From NCBI GenBank assembly GCA_018401495.1, contig JAGYJX010000042.1:1-64000 (forward strand): a stretch of 64,000 bases of DNA. The letters run 5' to 3'. The stretch comes from Rhodospirillaceae bacterium. Its GTDB lineage: Bacteria > Pseudomonadota > Alphaproteobacteria > Thalassobaculales > Thalassobaculaceae. Each line of letters starts with the position of its first letter. Position 1 is the first letter of the stretch. Of this stretch, positions 9,693 through 18,693 are shown one piece after another. A model generated the notes under the pieces. That model saw only the letters and a list, made by a program, of their open reading frames with translations. It was not told where the DNA came from and did not search any database. Position numbers and translations under genes: made by a program.

Positions 9693-10489
9693 ACCGACGG
9701 CAGCCTGCGGCCGTCGATCAGAGCGGTGCCGAACCGCAGGCTGTCCGAGGCGGTCGGGGCCACCCGGGTGTACTCGATGACCGCGCCCTTGAAGGTGAAG
9801 CTCATCTTCTGCCAGACGCGGCGGTCGTCGTACCAGAAGTCCAGGTCGATCCCGCCACGCATCGCGAAGCGGCTGCAGTCGACCGGCCTGCCGAGGGCGA
9901 TCACCGTCTCGCGCCCGACCTCGGTGATGGTGAAGTCCACGATCCGGCCGAGCTGGCTGTCCAGCATCCGCTGCTGCTCGACGAAGCGAGGGTGCCAGTA
10001 GCTCGACGGCAGGATGTCGGCCGGGGCCACGATCCGCCCGCTCTGGCCGTCGATCTGCAGGCCATTGGCAACCGGCTTGGCGACCACGCGCTGCGCCTTG
10101 CCGTTATCGTTGGTCACGGTGTCGAGCGCCACCAGCTTGCCGGCACGCCAACGTTCCTTCGAGCGGTGCTCGTAGCGATACAGGGTGATCAGCGCGAGAT
10201 CGACCCGGAAGTCGATGAACACCTCGGTGATCGCGTCGCCGCCATCGCGGCCGAACCGCTCCATCACAACGCCGAGAGGCGAGCCGTTGCGGGTCACGTC
10301 GAACTTCAGGATCTCGGGGTAGGCGGCGGCGAGCTCGATCCCCGCCGATGCCGGCCGCGCCGCGGGCAACCCGGCCAGCGTCACACCGCCGGCACAGGCG
10401 AGGCCGCGCAGGAAGCCGCGGCGATCGATACCGCGCGGGGTGGCAAGGCCCTCTTCGAAAGGGCCGTCGGAGCTTGGCAATGGTGTCAT
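9689..10489 (-). CDS. DUF6134-type exported protein with twin-arginine signal
   Basis: 266 residues. A twin-arginine motif 'DRRGFLRG' (near residue 23) and a hydrophobic stretch ending 'RPASA' mark a Tat signal, so the protein is exported to the periplasm. The rest is a beta-rich domain with no catalytic motif that I recognise. It resembles DUF6134/DUF3108-like proteins ('F.V...G...G......RFG......V......V.......LYRYEH..KE.W..G.L..L.T.TN.NG'). It is the first gene of the reverse operon, its ATG lies 37 bases from the candidate -10 of the ECF promoter, and it overlaps the photolyase-like gene by four bases. The function is unknown. Confidence 0.75.
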   Translation of the reverse strand: MTPLPSSDGPFEEGLATPRGIDRRGFLRGLACAGGVTLAGLPAARPASAGIELAAAYPEILKFDVTRNGSPLGVVMERFGRDGGDAITEVFIDFRVDLALITLYRYEHRSKERWRAGKLVALDTVTNDNGKAQRVVAKPVANGLQIDGQSGRIVAPADILPSSYWHPRFVEQQRMLDSQLGRIVDFTITEVGRETVIALGRPVDCSRFAMRGGIDLDFWYDDRRVWQKMSFTFKGAVIEYTRVAPTASDSLRFGTALIDGRRLPSV

Positions 10490-10525
10490 GGCCTACGCAA
10501 CGTCCTGTCTGTTGTCAGGGTGCTG

Positions 10526-10555
10526 AGAATACGTGGGGTGCCGGCCGGCGGATCA
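10526..10555 (-). promoter_or_regulatory. Candidate RpoE(ChrR)-type ECF promoter, TGATCC-N18-TATTCT
   Basis: Read on the minus strand, TGATCC (10555-10550) is followed after exactly 18 bases by TATTCT (10531-10526), 37 bases ahead of the DUF6134 start at 10489. The -35 sequence and spacing are identical to those of the forward site at 1493-1522, and the two sites bracket the convergent operons. This repetition is the main support. The consensus is recalled from R. sphaeroides sigma-E work. Confidence 0.65.
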
Positions 10556-10594
10556 CACGACCCCGGCGTCGGAAGGGCACGAGTGGCGCCGCGT

Positions 10595-13500
10595 CTACTC
10601 CGCGGGATGGGCGCTGGCCTCGGCCCCGCCCGCCGGGTCGGCGGCGGCCCGGCGGCGGGCCAGCAGGGTGTAGGCGGTCGGTACCACGAACAGGGTCAGC
10701 AGGGTGCCGAAGGTCATGCCGCCGACGATCACCCAGCCGATCGCCTGCCGGCTCTCGGCGCCGGCGCCGGTCGCGACGGCGAGCGGGACGGCCCCGCACA
10801 CCATCGCCCCGGTGGTCATCAGGATCGGCCGGAGCCGCAGCGAGGCGGCCTCCACCACCGCCTCCTGCACGGCCATGCCCTCGTCGCGCAGCCGGTTGGC
10901 GAACTGCACGATCAGGATGCCGTGCTTGGTGATCAGCCCGATCAGCGTGATCAACCCGATCTGACTGTAGATGTTCAGGGTGCCGCCGGTCAGGTGTATC
11001 GCCGCCAGCGCCCCGACCATCGACAGCGGCACCGTCAGCATGATGACGAACGGGTCGATGAAGCTCTCGAACTGGGCGGACAGAACGAGATAGATGAAGC
11101 CGAGCGCCAGGATGAAGATGAAGCGCCAGGCTGGCGCCGGCCTGCTTGAACTCCCGCGAGATGCCGCCGACGTCGTGCCGGGTGCTGGCGGGCAGGATCC
11201 GGTCGGCGGTGGTCTCGAGATACTCGAGCGCCTCGCCGAGGGTGTAGCCGGGCGCCAGGTTGCCGGTGATCTTGGCCGCCCGCAGCTGGTTGAAGCGGTT
11301 CAGCTGCTTCGGCGAAATCGTTTCCTCGACGGTCATCAGGTTGGACAGCTGGACCATGCCGCCGTCCTGGCCGCGCACGTAGATCTCCTCGAGATCGCCC
11401 GGGGTCCGGCGGTCGCCCGGCGCCACCTGCACGATCACGTCGTACTGTTCGCCGTTCATGTTGAAGCGGGTGACCTTGCGGCCCCCCAGCAGCGTCTCGA
11501 TCGTCCGCCCGACGTTCGAGCACGCCGGCGCCGATGTCGGCGATCCGGTCGCGGTCCAGCTCGACCTCGATCTGCGGCTTGTCCAGGCGCAGATCGCTGT
11601 CGAGGTTGATGATCCGGTCGTTGGTCGCCACCTCCGCGAGGAACCGGTTCACGTATTCGTCGAGCTGCTCGTAGGGCTCGGCCGTCAGGATCAGGAACTC
11701 GATCGGCCGCGACCGTGGGCTCTGCCCGAACGACCCGGCGTTGTTGGCCGAGGCCCTGAGCCCGGCGATCCGGCGCAGCTTCGGCTGCAGCTCGGCGCCG
11801 ATCGCCATCTGGGTGCGATCGCGCTCCTCCCAGGGGTCGAGCTGGGAGAACGAGATGAAGTCGGTCACCTCGGGCGACCCCGAGATCACGAAGTACCGGC
11901 TGACCTCCGGGATCTCCTTCAGCATCGACTCGGCCTGCAGCGCGTAGCGGCTGGTGAAGTCGATGGTGGCGCCCTCCGGGGCCGAGCCCTGGATGAACAG
12001 CACGCCGCGGTCCTCGATCGGGGCCAGCTCGGATTTCAGGGTCGCCAGCAGCCCGTAGGATCCGCCGGCCACCGCGACCACCAGCGCCACGATCAGCCAG
12101 CGCACCTTGAGCGAGCCGACCAGCGCCCGGCGGTAACCACGGTTCAGGCCGTCGATCCGGCGCTCCAGGAAGGACGCCACCGGGCCCAGCTTCTGATGCC
12201 CGCGCATCAGCTTCGAGCACATCATGGGGCTGAGCGTCAGCGCCACCATTCCCGACACCAGCACCGCCGCCGCCAGGGTCAGCGCGAATTCGGTGAACAG
12301 CTTGCCGGTCCGGCCCGGCGAGAACGCCACCGGCGCGTAGACCGCGGCCAGGGTCAGGGTCATCGCGACCACCGCGCCGGAGATCTCGCCGATGCCGACC
12401 ATCGCCGCGCGCACCGGCTTCATGCCGTTCTCGATGTGCCGGTGGATGTTCTCCAGCACCACGATGGCGTCGTCGACCACCAGCCCGATGGCGAGCACCA
12501 TGGCCAGCAGGCTGAGCGTGTTGATCGAGAAGCCTAGGGCGTACATCACCGCGCAGGCGCCGATCAGCGACACCGGAATGGTCACCAGCGGGATCAGGGT
12601 GGCGCGCAGGGTGTGCAGGAACAGGAAGATCACCAGCACGACCAGCACCACCGCCTCGGCGATGGTGGTGAACACCGCCGCGATCGACCGGTCGATGAAG
12701 ATCGAGCGGTCGTAGGACACCTCGGCGTTCATGCCGTCCGGCAGGTCGTGGCGGATGTTCGGCATCACCTCGCGCATCGCCACCGACACGTCCAGCGGGT
12801 TGGCGACCGCCTGCTTCACGATCCCGAGGATGACCGCGTTGTCGCCCCTGTAGCGGGTGGTCCGCCGCTCGTCCTCCGGGCCGATCTCGACCTTGGCGAG
12901 GTCGCCGATCCGGACCGGGAAGCCGTCGGCGTCCTTCACGACGATGCGCCGGAACTCCTCCGGCGTGGTCAGGCCGGTGCGCGACAGCACCGTGAACTCG
13001 CGGTCGACGCTCTCGATCCGTCCGGACGGCACCTCGACGTTCTGCTGGCGCAGCGCGTCCTCGACGTCCTGCACGGTCAGGTCGTAGGCCGCCAGGCGGG
13101 TGCGGTCGACCCAGATCCGCATGGCGTAGCGGCGTTCGCCGAAGATCCGCACCTCGGCGACACCGGGCAGGTTCTGCAGCCGGTCGCGGATGTAGCGGTC
13201 GGCGTAGTCGGAGATCTCGATCGGGCTGTGCCGGTCGCTGGTGAAGGCGATGAAGATGATCGACTGGGCGTCGGCCTCGACCTTGGCGATGACCGGTTCG
13301 TCGACCTCGTCGGGCAGGCGGCCGCGCACCCGGCTCACCCGGTCGCGCACGTCGCTGGCGGCGACGTCGACGTCGGCGCTCAGCAGGAAGCGGACGGTGA
13401 TCCGGCTGCTTTCGGGACGGCTGGTCGATTCCAGGATCTCGATGCCCTCGATCCCGGCGATCGAGGCCTCCAGGACCTGGGTGACCTGGCTCTCGATGAT

Positions 13501-13674
13501 CTGCGCGCTGGCGCCCGGGTAGTTGGTGGTCACCGAGACCACCGGCGCGTCGATGTTCGGGTACTCGCGAACCGTCAGGCGGGTGAACGAGACCGCGCCG
13601 ATCAGGATCAGCAGCAGGCTGACCACGGTTGCGAACACCGGCCGCCGGATGAAGAACTCCAGCGAGTTCCCCAT
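10595..13674 (-). CDS. RND multidrug efflux permease (AcrB/HAE1 type), two frameshifts
   Basis: About 1,025 residues, normal for inner-membrane RND pumps, once two single extra bases are removed (about nt 11519 and 11123). It begins 'MGNSLEFFIRRPVFATV', typical of the first helix. The proton-relay region 'GLVVDDAIVVLENI' with paired Asp is intact, as are the docking/porter repeats 'YPGASAQIIESQVTQVLE' and the C-terminal 'IGLITKHGILIVQFANRLR'. It starts two bases after the adaptor stop and forms a two-gene operon. No outer-membrane TolC-type gene is nearby, so a distant one is presumably shared. Likely substrates are drugs or amphiphiles, inferred from the family. Confidence 0.92.
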
Positions 13675-13675
13675 C

Positions 13676-14759
13676 TCAGGCGCCGCCGGGTCCGGTCACG
13701 ATGTCGACCGCGGCACCGTCGCGCAGCTGGCGCTGGCCGGCGGTGACGACCACCGCGTCACCGTCGAGCCCGCCGACGATTTCGACCCGCCCGGGCAGCC
13801 GCCGGCCGATCGCCACCTTGGTCCGCACCGCCTTGTTGCCGTCGAGGCGGTAGACGTAGAGATCGCCGCCGTCGCGGAACAGCGCCGCCTCCGGCACCAG
13901 GACCGCCTGCGGTCGCTCCTCGATGACGATCCGGATGCGGGCGAAAAGCCCGGGCGACAGGTTGCCGTCCGGGTTGCTCACCCGTGCCCGCAGCCGCACC
14001 GCCCGGCCGTCGACGTCGACGATCGGGTCGACCGCGATGATCTCGCCGGTGAAGGTTTCGCCGGGCCGCGCGTCCACCGTCATGCGCACCGGCAGCCCGG
14101 CGCGCAAATGCGGCAGGTACACTTCCGACACCCGGAAATCGACCTTGAGGGGGTCGATGCGGGCCAGTTCGACGATGCGGTCGCCCGGGCTGACATAGGC
14201 GCCCACGCTGACCGCCCGGAACCCGACAACGCCGGCGAACGGCGCGGTGATCACGGTCTTGGCCAACCGCGCCTCGGCGAGCGTCAGGTACGCCCGCGCC
14301 GAGTGGAAGGCGGCCTCGGCCTCGTCGCGGGACCGCAGGGTGCCGGTGCCCTGGCGCGCCAGGGTGTGGGCACGCTCATGATTGGCGGTGGCGAGGGCCA
14401 CGTCGGACCGCGCCTTGGCGAGTTCGGCGCTCAGGATCTGGGAGTCCAACTCGAGAAGGACGGAGCCTTCCTCGACGCGCCCGGCCTCGGTGAACCCGAA
14501 GCGCGCCACCCGGCCGGCGATCTCCGGCGACACCGTCACGGATCTCGTCGGCCACCAGGGTTCCGAAGGCCCGGATGTCCTCGACCACCGTGTCCCGCTC
14601 GACCGCCGAGGTCTCCACCGCGACCCCGGCGCGCGCCGGGCTGGGCGCCGCCTGGGCGAGGGTGACCGGGCGATCCGAGCGGTTCAGGGCGAACACTCCC
14701 GCCCCCAACGCCACGGCGATCGCCAAGCCTGTGATGACGGACAGCTTACGCATCGCCAT
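13676..14759 (-). CDS. RND efflux periplasmic adaptor subunit (membrane fusion protein), frameshifted
   Basis: About 360 residues after removing one extra base at about nt 14540 (the frame changes between 'FGTLVADEI' and 'VTVSPEIAGRV'). The N-terminal signal anchor 'LSVITGLAIAVALGAGVF' is followed by the half-lipoyl motif 'VSPEIAGRVARFGFTEAGRV', the alpha-hairpin 'LAKARSDVALATANHERA', then 'TAPFAGVVGFRAVSVGAYV' and the beta-barrel domain. It joins the RND permease to an outer-membrane channel. The start is the ATG at 14759 or the second ATG two codons later. Neither has a strong ribosome-binding site. Confidence 0.9.
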
Positions 14760-14858
14760 GAACGGAGAATCCCCTCGGCGTCGGAACGGGTCGAAGGCAG
14801 CGGGGCCGGCCCCGCTTTAAGAACGGTTCCAGTATAGCCGATCGACCGCCGCGTGGAA

Positions 14859-14883
14859 ACGCCCCGGCCGGCGGCCGGGGCGT
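14859..14883 (-). terminator. GC-rich hairpin, probable terminator of the SnoaL-like gene
   Basis: A perfect inverted repeat with 11-bp arms (14859-14869 and 14873-14883, arm ACGCCCCGGCC) and a three-base loop. On the minus strand it starts 12 bases after the SnoaL-like stop codon and is followed by a short T run. It lies upstream of the RND adaptor gene, so it would separate the two units. Confidence 0.6.
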
Positions 14884-14894
14884 GCCACTCCGCC

Positions 14895-15362
14895 TCAACC
14901 TCCCGCCCGGCCGGTTTCCGGGGGCGCCAGGTCGACCGCCGCCCGATAGCTGCCATCCATGTGGAACGGCACGGATTCGTGGTGGTGCACGACCTTCCAG
15001 GTACCCGCCTCGGCGCGCAGCCCGATGGTCTGGCGGAACCAGACCGCGTTGCGGACGCCGTCCTGTTTGGTGCCGCTCAGGTGAACCAGGCCGTAAGCGA
15101 ACGCCGCGTCGCCGCCGATCACGATCTCGAGGTCGCGCAGCGTGTAGCCGATCGGGCCGCGCCAGGTCGCGAACCAGGCGTTCAGGCCGTCGGCATCGGC
15201 CGCCGCCGAGACCAGCGGTGGCGCCAGCGAGTACGACACGAAGCCGTCGGCCTGGTGCGCCACGGCGCGCCCGGCGTCCTTGGCGCGGATCGCGCCCGCC
15301 CAGTCCTCGATCACCGCCCGGACCCGCTCCCTCTCGGCCGCGCGCGCGCTGTCGTTGGTCAT
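14895..15362 (-). CDS. SnoaL-like/DUF4440-type small protein
   Basis: 155 residues with the NTF2 fold pattern: N-terminal helix with 'VIEDWAGAIRAKDAGRAVAHQADGF' features, 'FVSYSLAPPL', then 'VWFRQTIGLRAEAGTWKVVHHHESVPF', which is typical of the YybH/ketosteroid-isomerase-like group often found with ECF sigma factors. The start ATG has a strong GGAGGAG box. It lies 95 bp downstream of the ECF sigma gene and has its own ECF-type promoter in that gap, matching the promoter of the sigma operon, so it is probably a target of that sigma factor. The molecular function is unknown. Confidence 0.85.
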   Translation of the reverse strand: MTNDSARAAERERVRAVIEDWAGAIRAKDAGRAVAHQADGFVSYSLAPPLVSAAADADGLNAWFATWRGPIGYTLRDLEIVIGGDAAFAYGLVHLSGTKQDGVRNAVWFRQTIGLRAEAGTWKVVHHHESVPFHMDGSYRAAVDLAPPETGRAGG

Positions 15363-15414
15363 GCCTTCTCTCCTCCGGTGATGTCGACCGCCGTGCCGGC
15401 GATCGCTGCCCGGA

Positions 15415-15442
15415 GGACGCACGGGAACGGCTGTTGCCGACA
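15415..15442 (-). promoter_or_regulatory. Candidate ECF42 promoter, TGTCGG-N17-CGTCC
   Basis: On the minus strand TGTCGG (15442-15437) is followed after 17 bases by CGTCC (15419-15415), and downstream bases TCCGGG continue the match to the second copy at 17116-17143. It lies about 53 bases before the SnoaL-like ATG. ECF42 promoters are recalled to have TGTCGA in the -35 and CG(A/T)C in the -10, which agrees closely. Confidence 0.65.
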
Positions 15443-15457
15443 CCCGCGGCCTCGACA

Positions 15458-16720
15458 TCACTCGGAACGGTCGGAGGCGGCGTCCGCGCCGAGGCGGTCG
15501 AGGTGGCTGCGGATATGCGCGGCCTCGGCTGCGCTCCCGGCGAGGGCGATCGCCCGGTCGAAGGCAGTCCGGGCCTCGTCGTCCCGGCCAAGCCGCAGCA
15601 GCAGGCCGCCCTTCAGGCCGAAAAAATGGAAGTAGCCGGACAGTTTCGGCGCCAGCGGCTCGATCATCGCCAGGGCGTCCGCCGGGCCCCGCACCTTGGC
15701 GACCGCCACCGCCCGGTTCAGGGTCACCACGGGCGACGGCTGCAGGCGTTCCAGCGTCGCGTACAGAAGGTCGATCTGCTCCCAGTCCGTGTCGTCCGGG
15801 CGTGCCGCCCGGGCGTGCAGCGCCGCGATCGCCGCCTGCACCTGGTAGGACCCAGGCCGACGGTGGCGCATCGCCTTGTCGATCAACGCCAGCGCCTCGG
15901 CGATCAACGCGCGGTCCCAGAGCGCGCGGTCCTGCGCCTCCAGCAGGACGATCGCGCCCGCGGCGTCGAACCGGGCCGCCGCCCGCGACCGCTGCAGCAG
16001 CAGCAGGGCCGTCAGGCCCATGATCTCGGGCTCGGCCGGAAACAACCGCAGCAGCAGGCGGGCGAGCCGGATCGCCTCGTCGCAGAGCGCCGACCGCGCC
16101 GGCTCCCGGCCGCCGCCGGTCGAGTAGCCTTCGTTGAACACCAGATAGATCATGGCGGCGACGGCGGCGAGCCGGTCGGCCCGCTCGACCGCCCCCGGCG
16201 TCTCGAACGGCACCTCGGCGCCCGCCACCCGGGCCTTGGCGCGGGTGATGCGCTGTTCCATGGCGCTCTCGCCGACCAGGAAGGCGCGCGCGATCTGCCC
16301 GACCGTCAGCCCAGAGACGACCCGCAGCGCCAGCGCGATCTGCTGGGTCGCCGGCAGATCCGGATGGCAGCAGATGAACATCAGCCGCAGCACGTCGTCG
16401 CGGTAGCGCGACCCGTCGAGGCGCTCCGCCAGATCGGCCTCGGCGTCGTCGAGATCGGAGATGACCTCTTCCGGCGGCAGCGCCTCCTGCCGGCCGATGC
16501 GGCGAACCGCGTCGATGGCGGCGTTGCGCCCGACCAGCACCAGCCAGGCGGTCGGGTCGCGCGGCGGGCCGTTTCGCGGCCAGGTCCGGAGCGCCCGCAG
16601 GCAAGCCTCCTGGAACGCCTCCTCGGCGGTGTCCAGATCCCGGAAATAGCGCAGCAACGCGCCCAGCGCCCGCGGGCGGGCCGCCGTCAGCGCGCCGGCG
16701 ATCCAGTCGAGGTCGGTCAC
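15458..16720 (-). CDS. ECF RNA polymerase sigma factor, ECF42 type (COG4941, with C-terminal TPR-like extension)
   Basis: 420 residues from GTG at 16720. The N-terminal third holds sigma region 2 ('LGALLRYFRDLDTAEEAFQEA', 'DPTAWLVLVGRNAAID') and region 4 ('VVSGLTVGQIARAFLVGE'). It is followed by a long helical C-terminal extension with 'LVFNEGYSTG', 'LALIDKAMRHR', 'LNRAVAVAKVRGPADAL' and 'GLLLRLGRDDEAR', which is TPR-like. This architecture, and a DGPF-family partner gene overlapping by four bases (GTGA), define the ECF42 group. In studied members the TPR part is needed for activity. No anti-sigma gene is present, as expected for this group. The promoter motif is repeated ahead of the partner gene and of the SnoaL-like gene. 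Confidence 0.9.
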   Translation of the reverse strand: MTDLDWIAGALTAARPRALGALLRYFRDLDTAEEAFQEACLRALRTWPRNGPPRDPTAWLVLVGRNAAIDAVRRIGRQEALPPEEVISDLDDAEADLAERLDGSRYRDDVLRLMFICCHPDLPATQQIALALRVVSGLTVGQIARAFLVGESAMEQRITRAKARVAGAEVPFETPGAVERADRLAAVAAMIYLVFNEGYSTGGGREPARSALCDEAIRLARLLLRLFPAEPEIMGLTALLLLQRSRAAARFDAAGAIVLLEAQDRALWDRALIAEALALIDKAMRHRRPGSYQVQAAIAALHARAARPDDTDWEQIDLLYATLERLQPSPVVTLNRAVAVAKVRGPADALAMIEPLAPKLSGYFHFFGLKGGLLLRLGRDDEARTAFDRAIALAGSAAEAAHIRSHLDRLGADAASDRSE

Positions 16721-17088
16721 ACCGGCAGGCTTCCCGGTCGAAAGGCGGCGAGCGGCCGGATCTCGAAGGCGCCGCCCGGGTTGGCCCGGCCGAGGTCGCG
16801 GGCGGTCTCCAGCGCCTGCTCGAGGTCGGCACACTCGATCACGTAGAAGCCGAGCAGCTGCTCCTTGGTCTCGGCGAACGGCCCGTCGATGACGATCGGC
16901 GGGTCGCGGTCCTTGCGCAGGGTGGTGGCGGTCGTGGTCGGCAGCAGGCGCGCGACCGGCCCGAGCCGGCCCTGCTCGGCCAGCCCGCGCTGCACCTCGC
17001 CGAGGCCGGTCATGACCGCGTCGTGATGGTCCTTTGTCCAGGCGCCGATCTGTTCCTCGGAGTTGTAGCAAAGGATGGCGTACAGCAT
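16717..17088 (-). CDS. YCII/DGPF-family protein
   Basis: 123 residues from ATG at 17088 with a GGAGGG box. It has the YCII-related fold start 'MLYAILCYNSEEQIGAW' and the signature 'VIDGPFAETKEQLLGFY', which contains the DGPF motif, and a C-terminal 'FEIRPLAAF'. Its stop overlaps the sigma factor GTG, so the two are translationally coupled. DGPF proteins are the constant neighbours of ECF42 sigma factors. Their activity is not established. A small-ligand or hydrolase-like role is only inferred from the fold. Confidence 0.9.
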   Translation of the reverse strand: MLYAILCYNSEEQIGAWTKDHHDAVMTGLGEVQRGLAEQGRLGPVARLLPTTTATTLRKDRDPPIVIDGPFAETKEQLLGFYVIECADLEQALETARDLGRANPGGAFEIRPLAAFRPGSLPV

Positions 17089-17115
17089 GGCGGTCCCTCC
17101 AGGTTTCGCCCCGGA

Positions 17116-17143
17116 GGACGAACGAGCCTTCCCATAGCCGACA
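17116..17143 (-). promoter_or_regulatory. Candidate autoregulated ECF42 promoter, TGTCGG-N17-CGTCC
   Basis: On the minus strand TGTCGG (17143-17138), 17 bases, then CGTCC (17120-17116), 28 bases before the DGPF gene ATG. Hexamer, spacing and the following TCCGGG are the same as in the SnoaL-like gene promoter at 15415-15442, while the 17-base spacers differ. This suggests both are read by the encoded ECF42 factor. Confidence 0.65.
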
Positions 17144-17249
17144 TCGCATCGCGAAAAAATCTTCCGCTCGCTTCGGCCGCGCCCGAACCGTCTCCGCGCG
17201 GGGCGCGGCGACACTCCTCCCGCTCAGGAACGAGCGGGCGGAGGGCGAG

Positions 17250-18611
17250 ATGGCGACGGCACGGGCGGCGGGCGGGTTCTACGGGTGGCGGGTGGTCGCG
17301 GCGGCGTTCGTCCTGGCGATGTTCGGCTGGGGGATCGGCTTCTACGGGCCGCCGATCCTGCTGCACGCGGTCGTCGAGCGGCGCGGCTGGCCGCTGGCGA
17401 CAATCGCCGGCGCGGTGACCGTCCACTTCCTGTTCGGCGCCCTGGTGGTCGCCAACCTGCCGCCGCTGTACCGCCGCCTCGGCGTCCCCGCCGTCACCAG
17501 GGCCGGGGCGGTGGCGCTGGCCGGCGGGGCGCTCGGCTGGGCGACCGCCGCCGAGCCCTGGCAGCTGTTCGCCGCGGCGTTGGCGAGCGGCGCCGGCTGG
17601 GTGGCGATGAGCGCGGCGGCGGTGAACGCGATCGTGTCGCCATGGTTCGCGCGACGGCGGCCGGCGGCGCTCTCGATGGCGTACAACGGCGCCAGCGTCG
17701 GCGGCGTGGTGCTGGCGCCGCTGCTGGCCACGGCGATCGGCGTGCTCGGCTTTGCGCCGGCTGTCGCCGCGATCGGCGCGGTGATGATCGCCGTGATCTG
17801 GGTGCTGGCCGGCCGGGTGTTCGCCCGCACCCCGCAGGCCCTCGGCCAGGCCCCCGACGGCCCAACCCCCAACGGCGACGGCGGCGGCCCGGATACTCCG
17901 TTGCTGCCGCCGATGACGGATACGGACGCCAGGCCTTTGCCTGGCCAGCTGCTGTGGCGCGACCGCCGGTTCCTGACGCTGGCCGCCGGGATGGCGCTCG
18001 GGCTGTTCGCCCAGGCCGGCCTGCTCGCGCACCTGTTCTCGCTGCTGGTGCCGGCGCTGGGCGCCGAGAACGCCGGGCTGGCGATCGGGCTGGCGACGGC
18101 GGCGGCGATCGCCGGGCGCAGCCTGGTCGGCTGGCTGATGCCGGCCGGCGCCGACCGCCGGCTGGTGGCCTGCGCCAGCTACGGCGTGCAGATCGCCGGC
18201 TCGCTGGTTCTGGTCGCGGCGGCCGGCACCGATCCGGCGCTGCTGCTGCTCGGCGTGGTGCTGTTCGGCGCCGGCATCGGCAACGCCACCTCGCTGCCGC
18301 CGCTGATCGCGCAGGTCGAATTCGTCGCGGCGGATGTCGCCCGCGCGGTCGCCCTGACGGTCGCGATGAGCCAGGCGACCTACGCGTTCGCGCCGCTGAC
18401 CTTCGGCCTGATCCGAGTCGCGTTCGACGGCGGCGCGGCCACCGGCGCAGGCGTCGGGGCGGCGCCGGAGGTGTTCCTGGCGGCCGCCCTGGTGCAGGCC
18501 CTGGCAATCGGCGCGTTCCTGGCCGGCCGGCCGGCCGTCAATGCCCGAAGTGCAGGCGCAGCACGGCGTCACGGCCCCGCTGCACCGCATCCGCCCGGTC
18601 GGCGAGGTTGA
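17250..18611 (+). CDS. MFS transporter (OFA/MCT-like)
   Basis: 453 residues. It begins 'FYGWRVVAAAFVLAMF' with the 'FYGWRVV' motif typical of the oxalate:formate antiporter and monocarboxylate group, followed by about 12 hydrophobic segments, a short helix-2/3 loop and a central loop of about 45 residues rich in Pro, Gly and Asp. ATG at 17250 has GGAGGG upstream. The last 25 residues (after 'LAGRPAVN') are arginine- and alanine-rich and overlap a small antisense reading frame, so the true end may be nearer nt 18540 or a frameshift may lie there. It diverges from the ECF42 operon with 161 bp between starts. The substrate is unknown. Confidence 0.85.
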   Translation: MATARAAGGFYGWRVVAAAFVLAMFGWGIGFYGPPILLHAVVERRGWPLATIAGAVTVHFLFGALVVANLPPLYRRLGVPAVTRAGAVALAGGALGWATAAEPWQLFAAALASGAGWVAMSAAAVNAIVSPWFARRRPAALSMAYNGASVGGVVLAPLLATAIGVLGFAPAVAAIGAVMIAVIWVLAGRVFARTPQALGQAPDGPTPNGDGGGPDTPLLPPMTDTDARPLPGQLLWRDRRFLTLAAGMALGLFAQAGLLAHLFSLLVPALGAENAGLAIGLATAAAIAGRSLVGWLMPAGADRRLVACASYGVQIAGSLVLVAAAGTDPALLLLGVVLFGAGIGNATSLPPLIAQVEFVAADVARAVALTVAMSQATYAFAPLTFGLIRVAFDGGAATGAGVGAAPEVFLAAALVQALAIGAFLAGRPAVNARSAGAARRHGPAAPHPPGRRG

Positions 18612-18663
18612 CCAGCAACAGCCGTTGCAGGCGCGCCGCCGCCTCGTCCGGCTCGAGCTCCAT
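18538..18663 (-). CDS. Possible small protein downstream of the RTX gene
   Basis: A 41-residue reading frame beginning 'MELEPDEAARLQRLLLVNL', rich in Leu and charged residues and predicted as a single helix. It lies 30 bases after the RTX stop in the same frame, ends at TGA (18540-18538), and overlaps the tail of the convergent MFS gene. No family is recognised. It could be a real small protein co-transcribed with the RTX gene, or the out-of-frame reverse of the MFS end. Codon use and the sensible amphipathic composition favour it slightly. Confidence 0.35.
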   Translation of the reverse strand: MELEPDEAAARLQRLLLVNLADRADAVQRGRDAVLRLHFGH

Positions 18664-18693
18664 CACCAGATCCGGCTGGGGCTGGGGCCGGCG

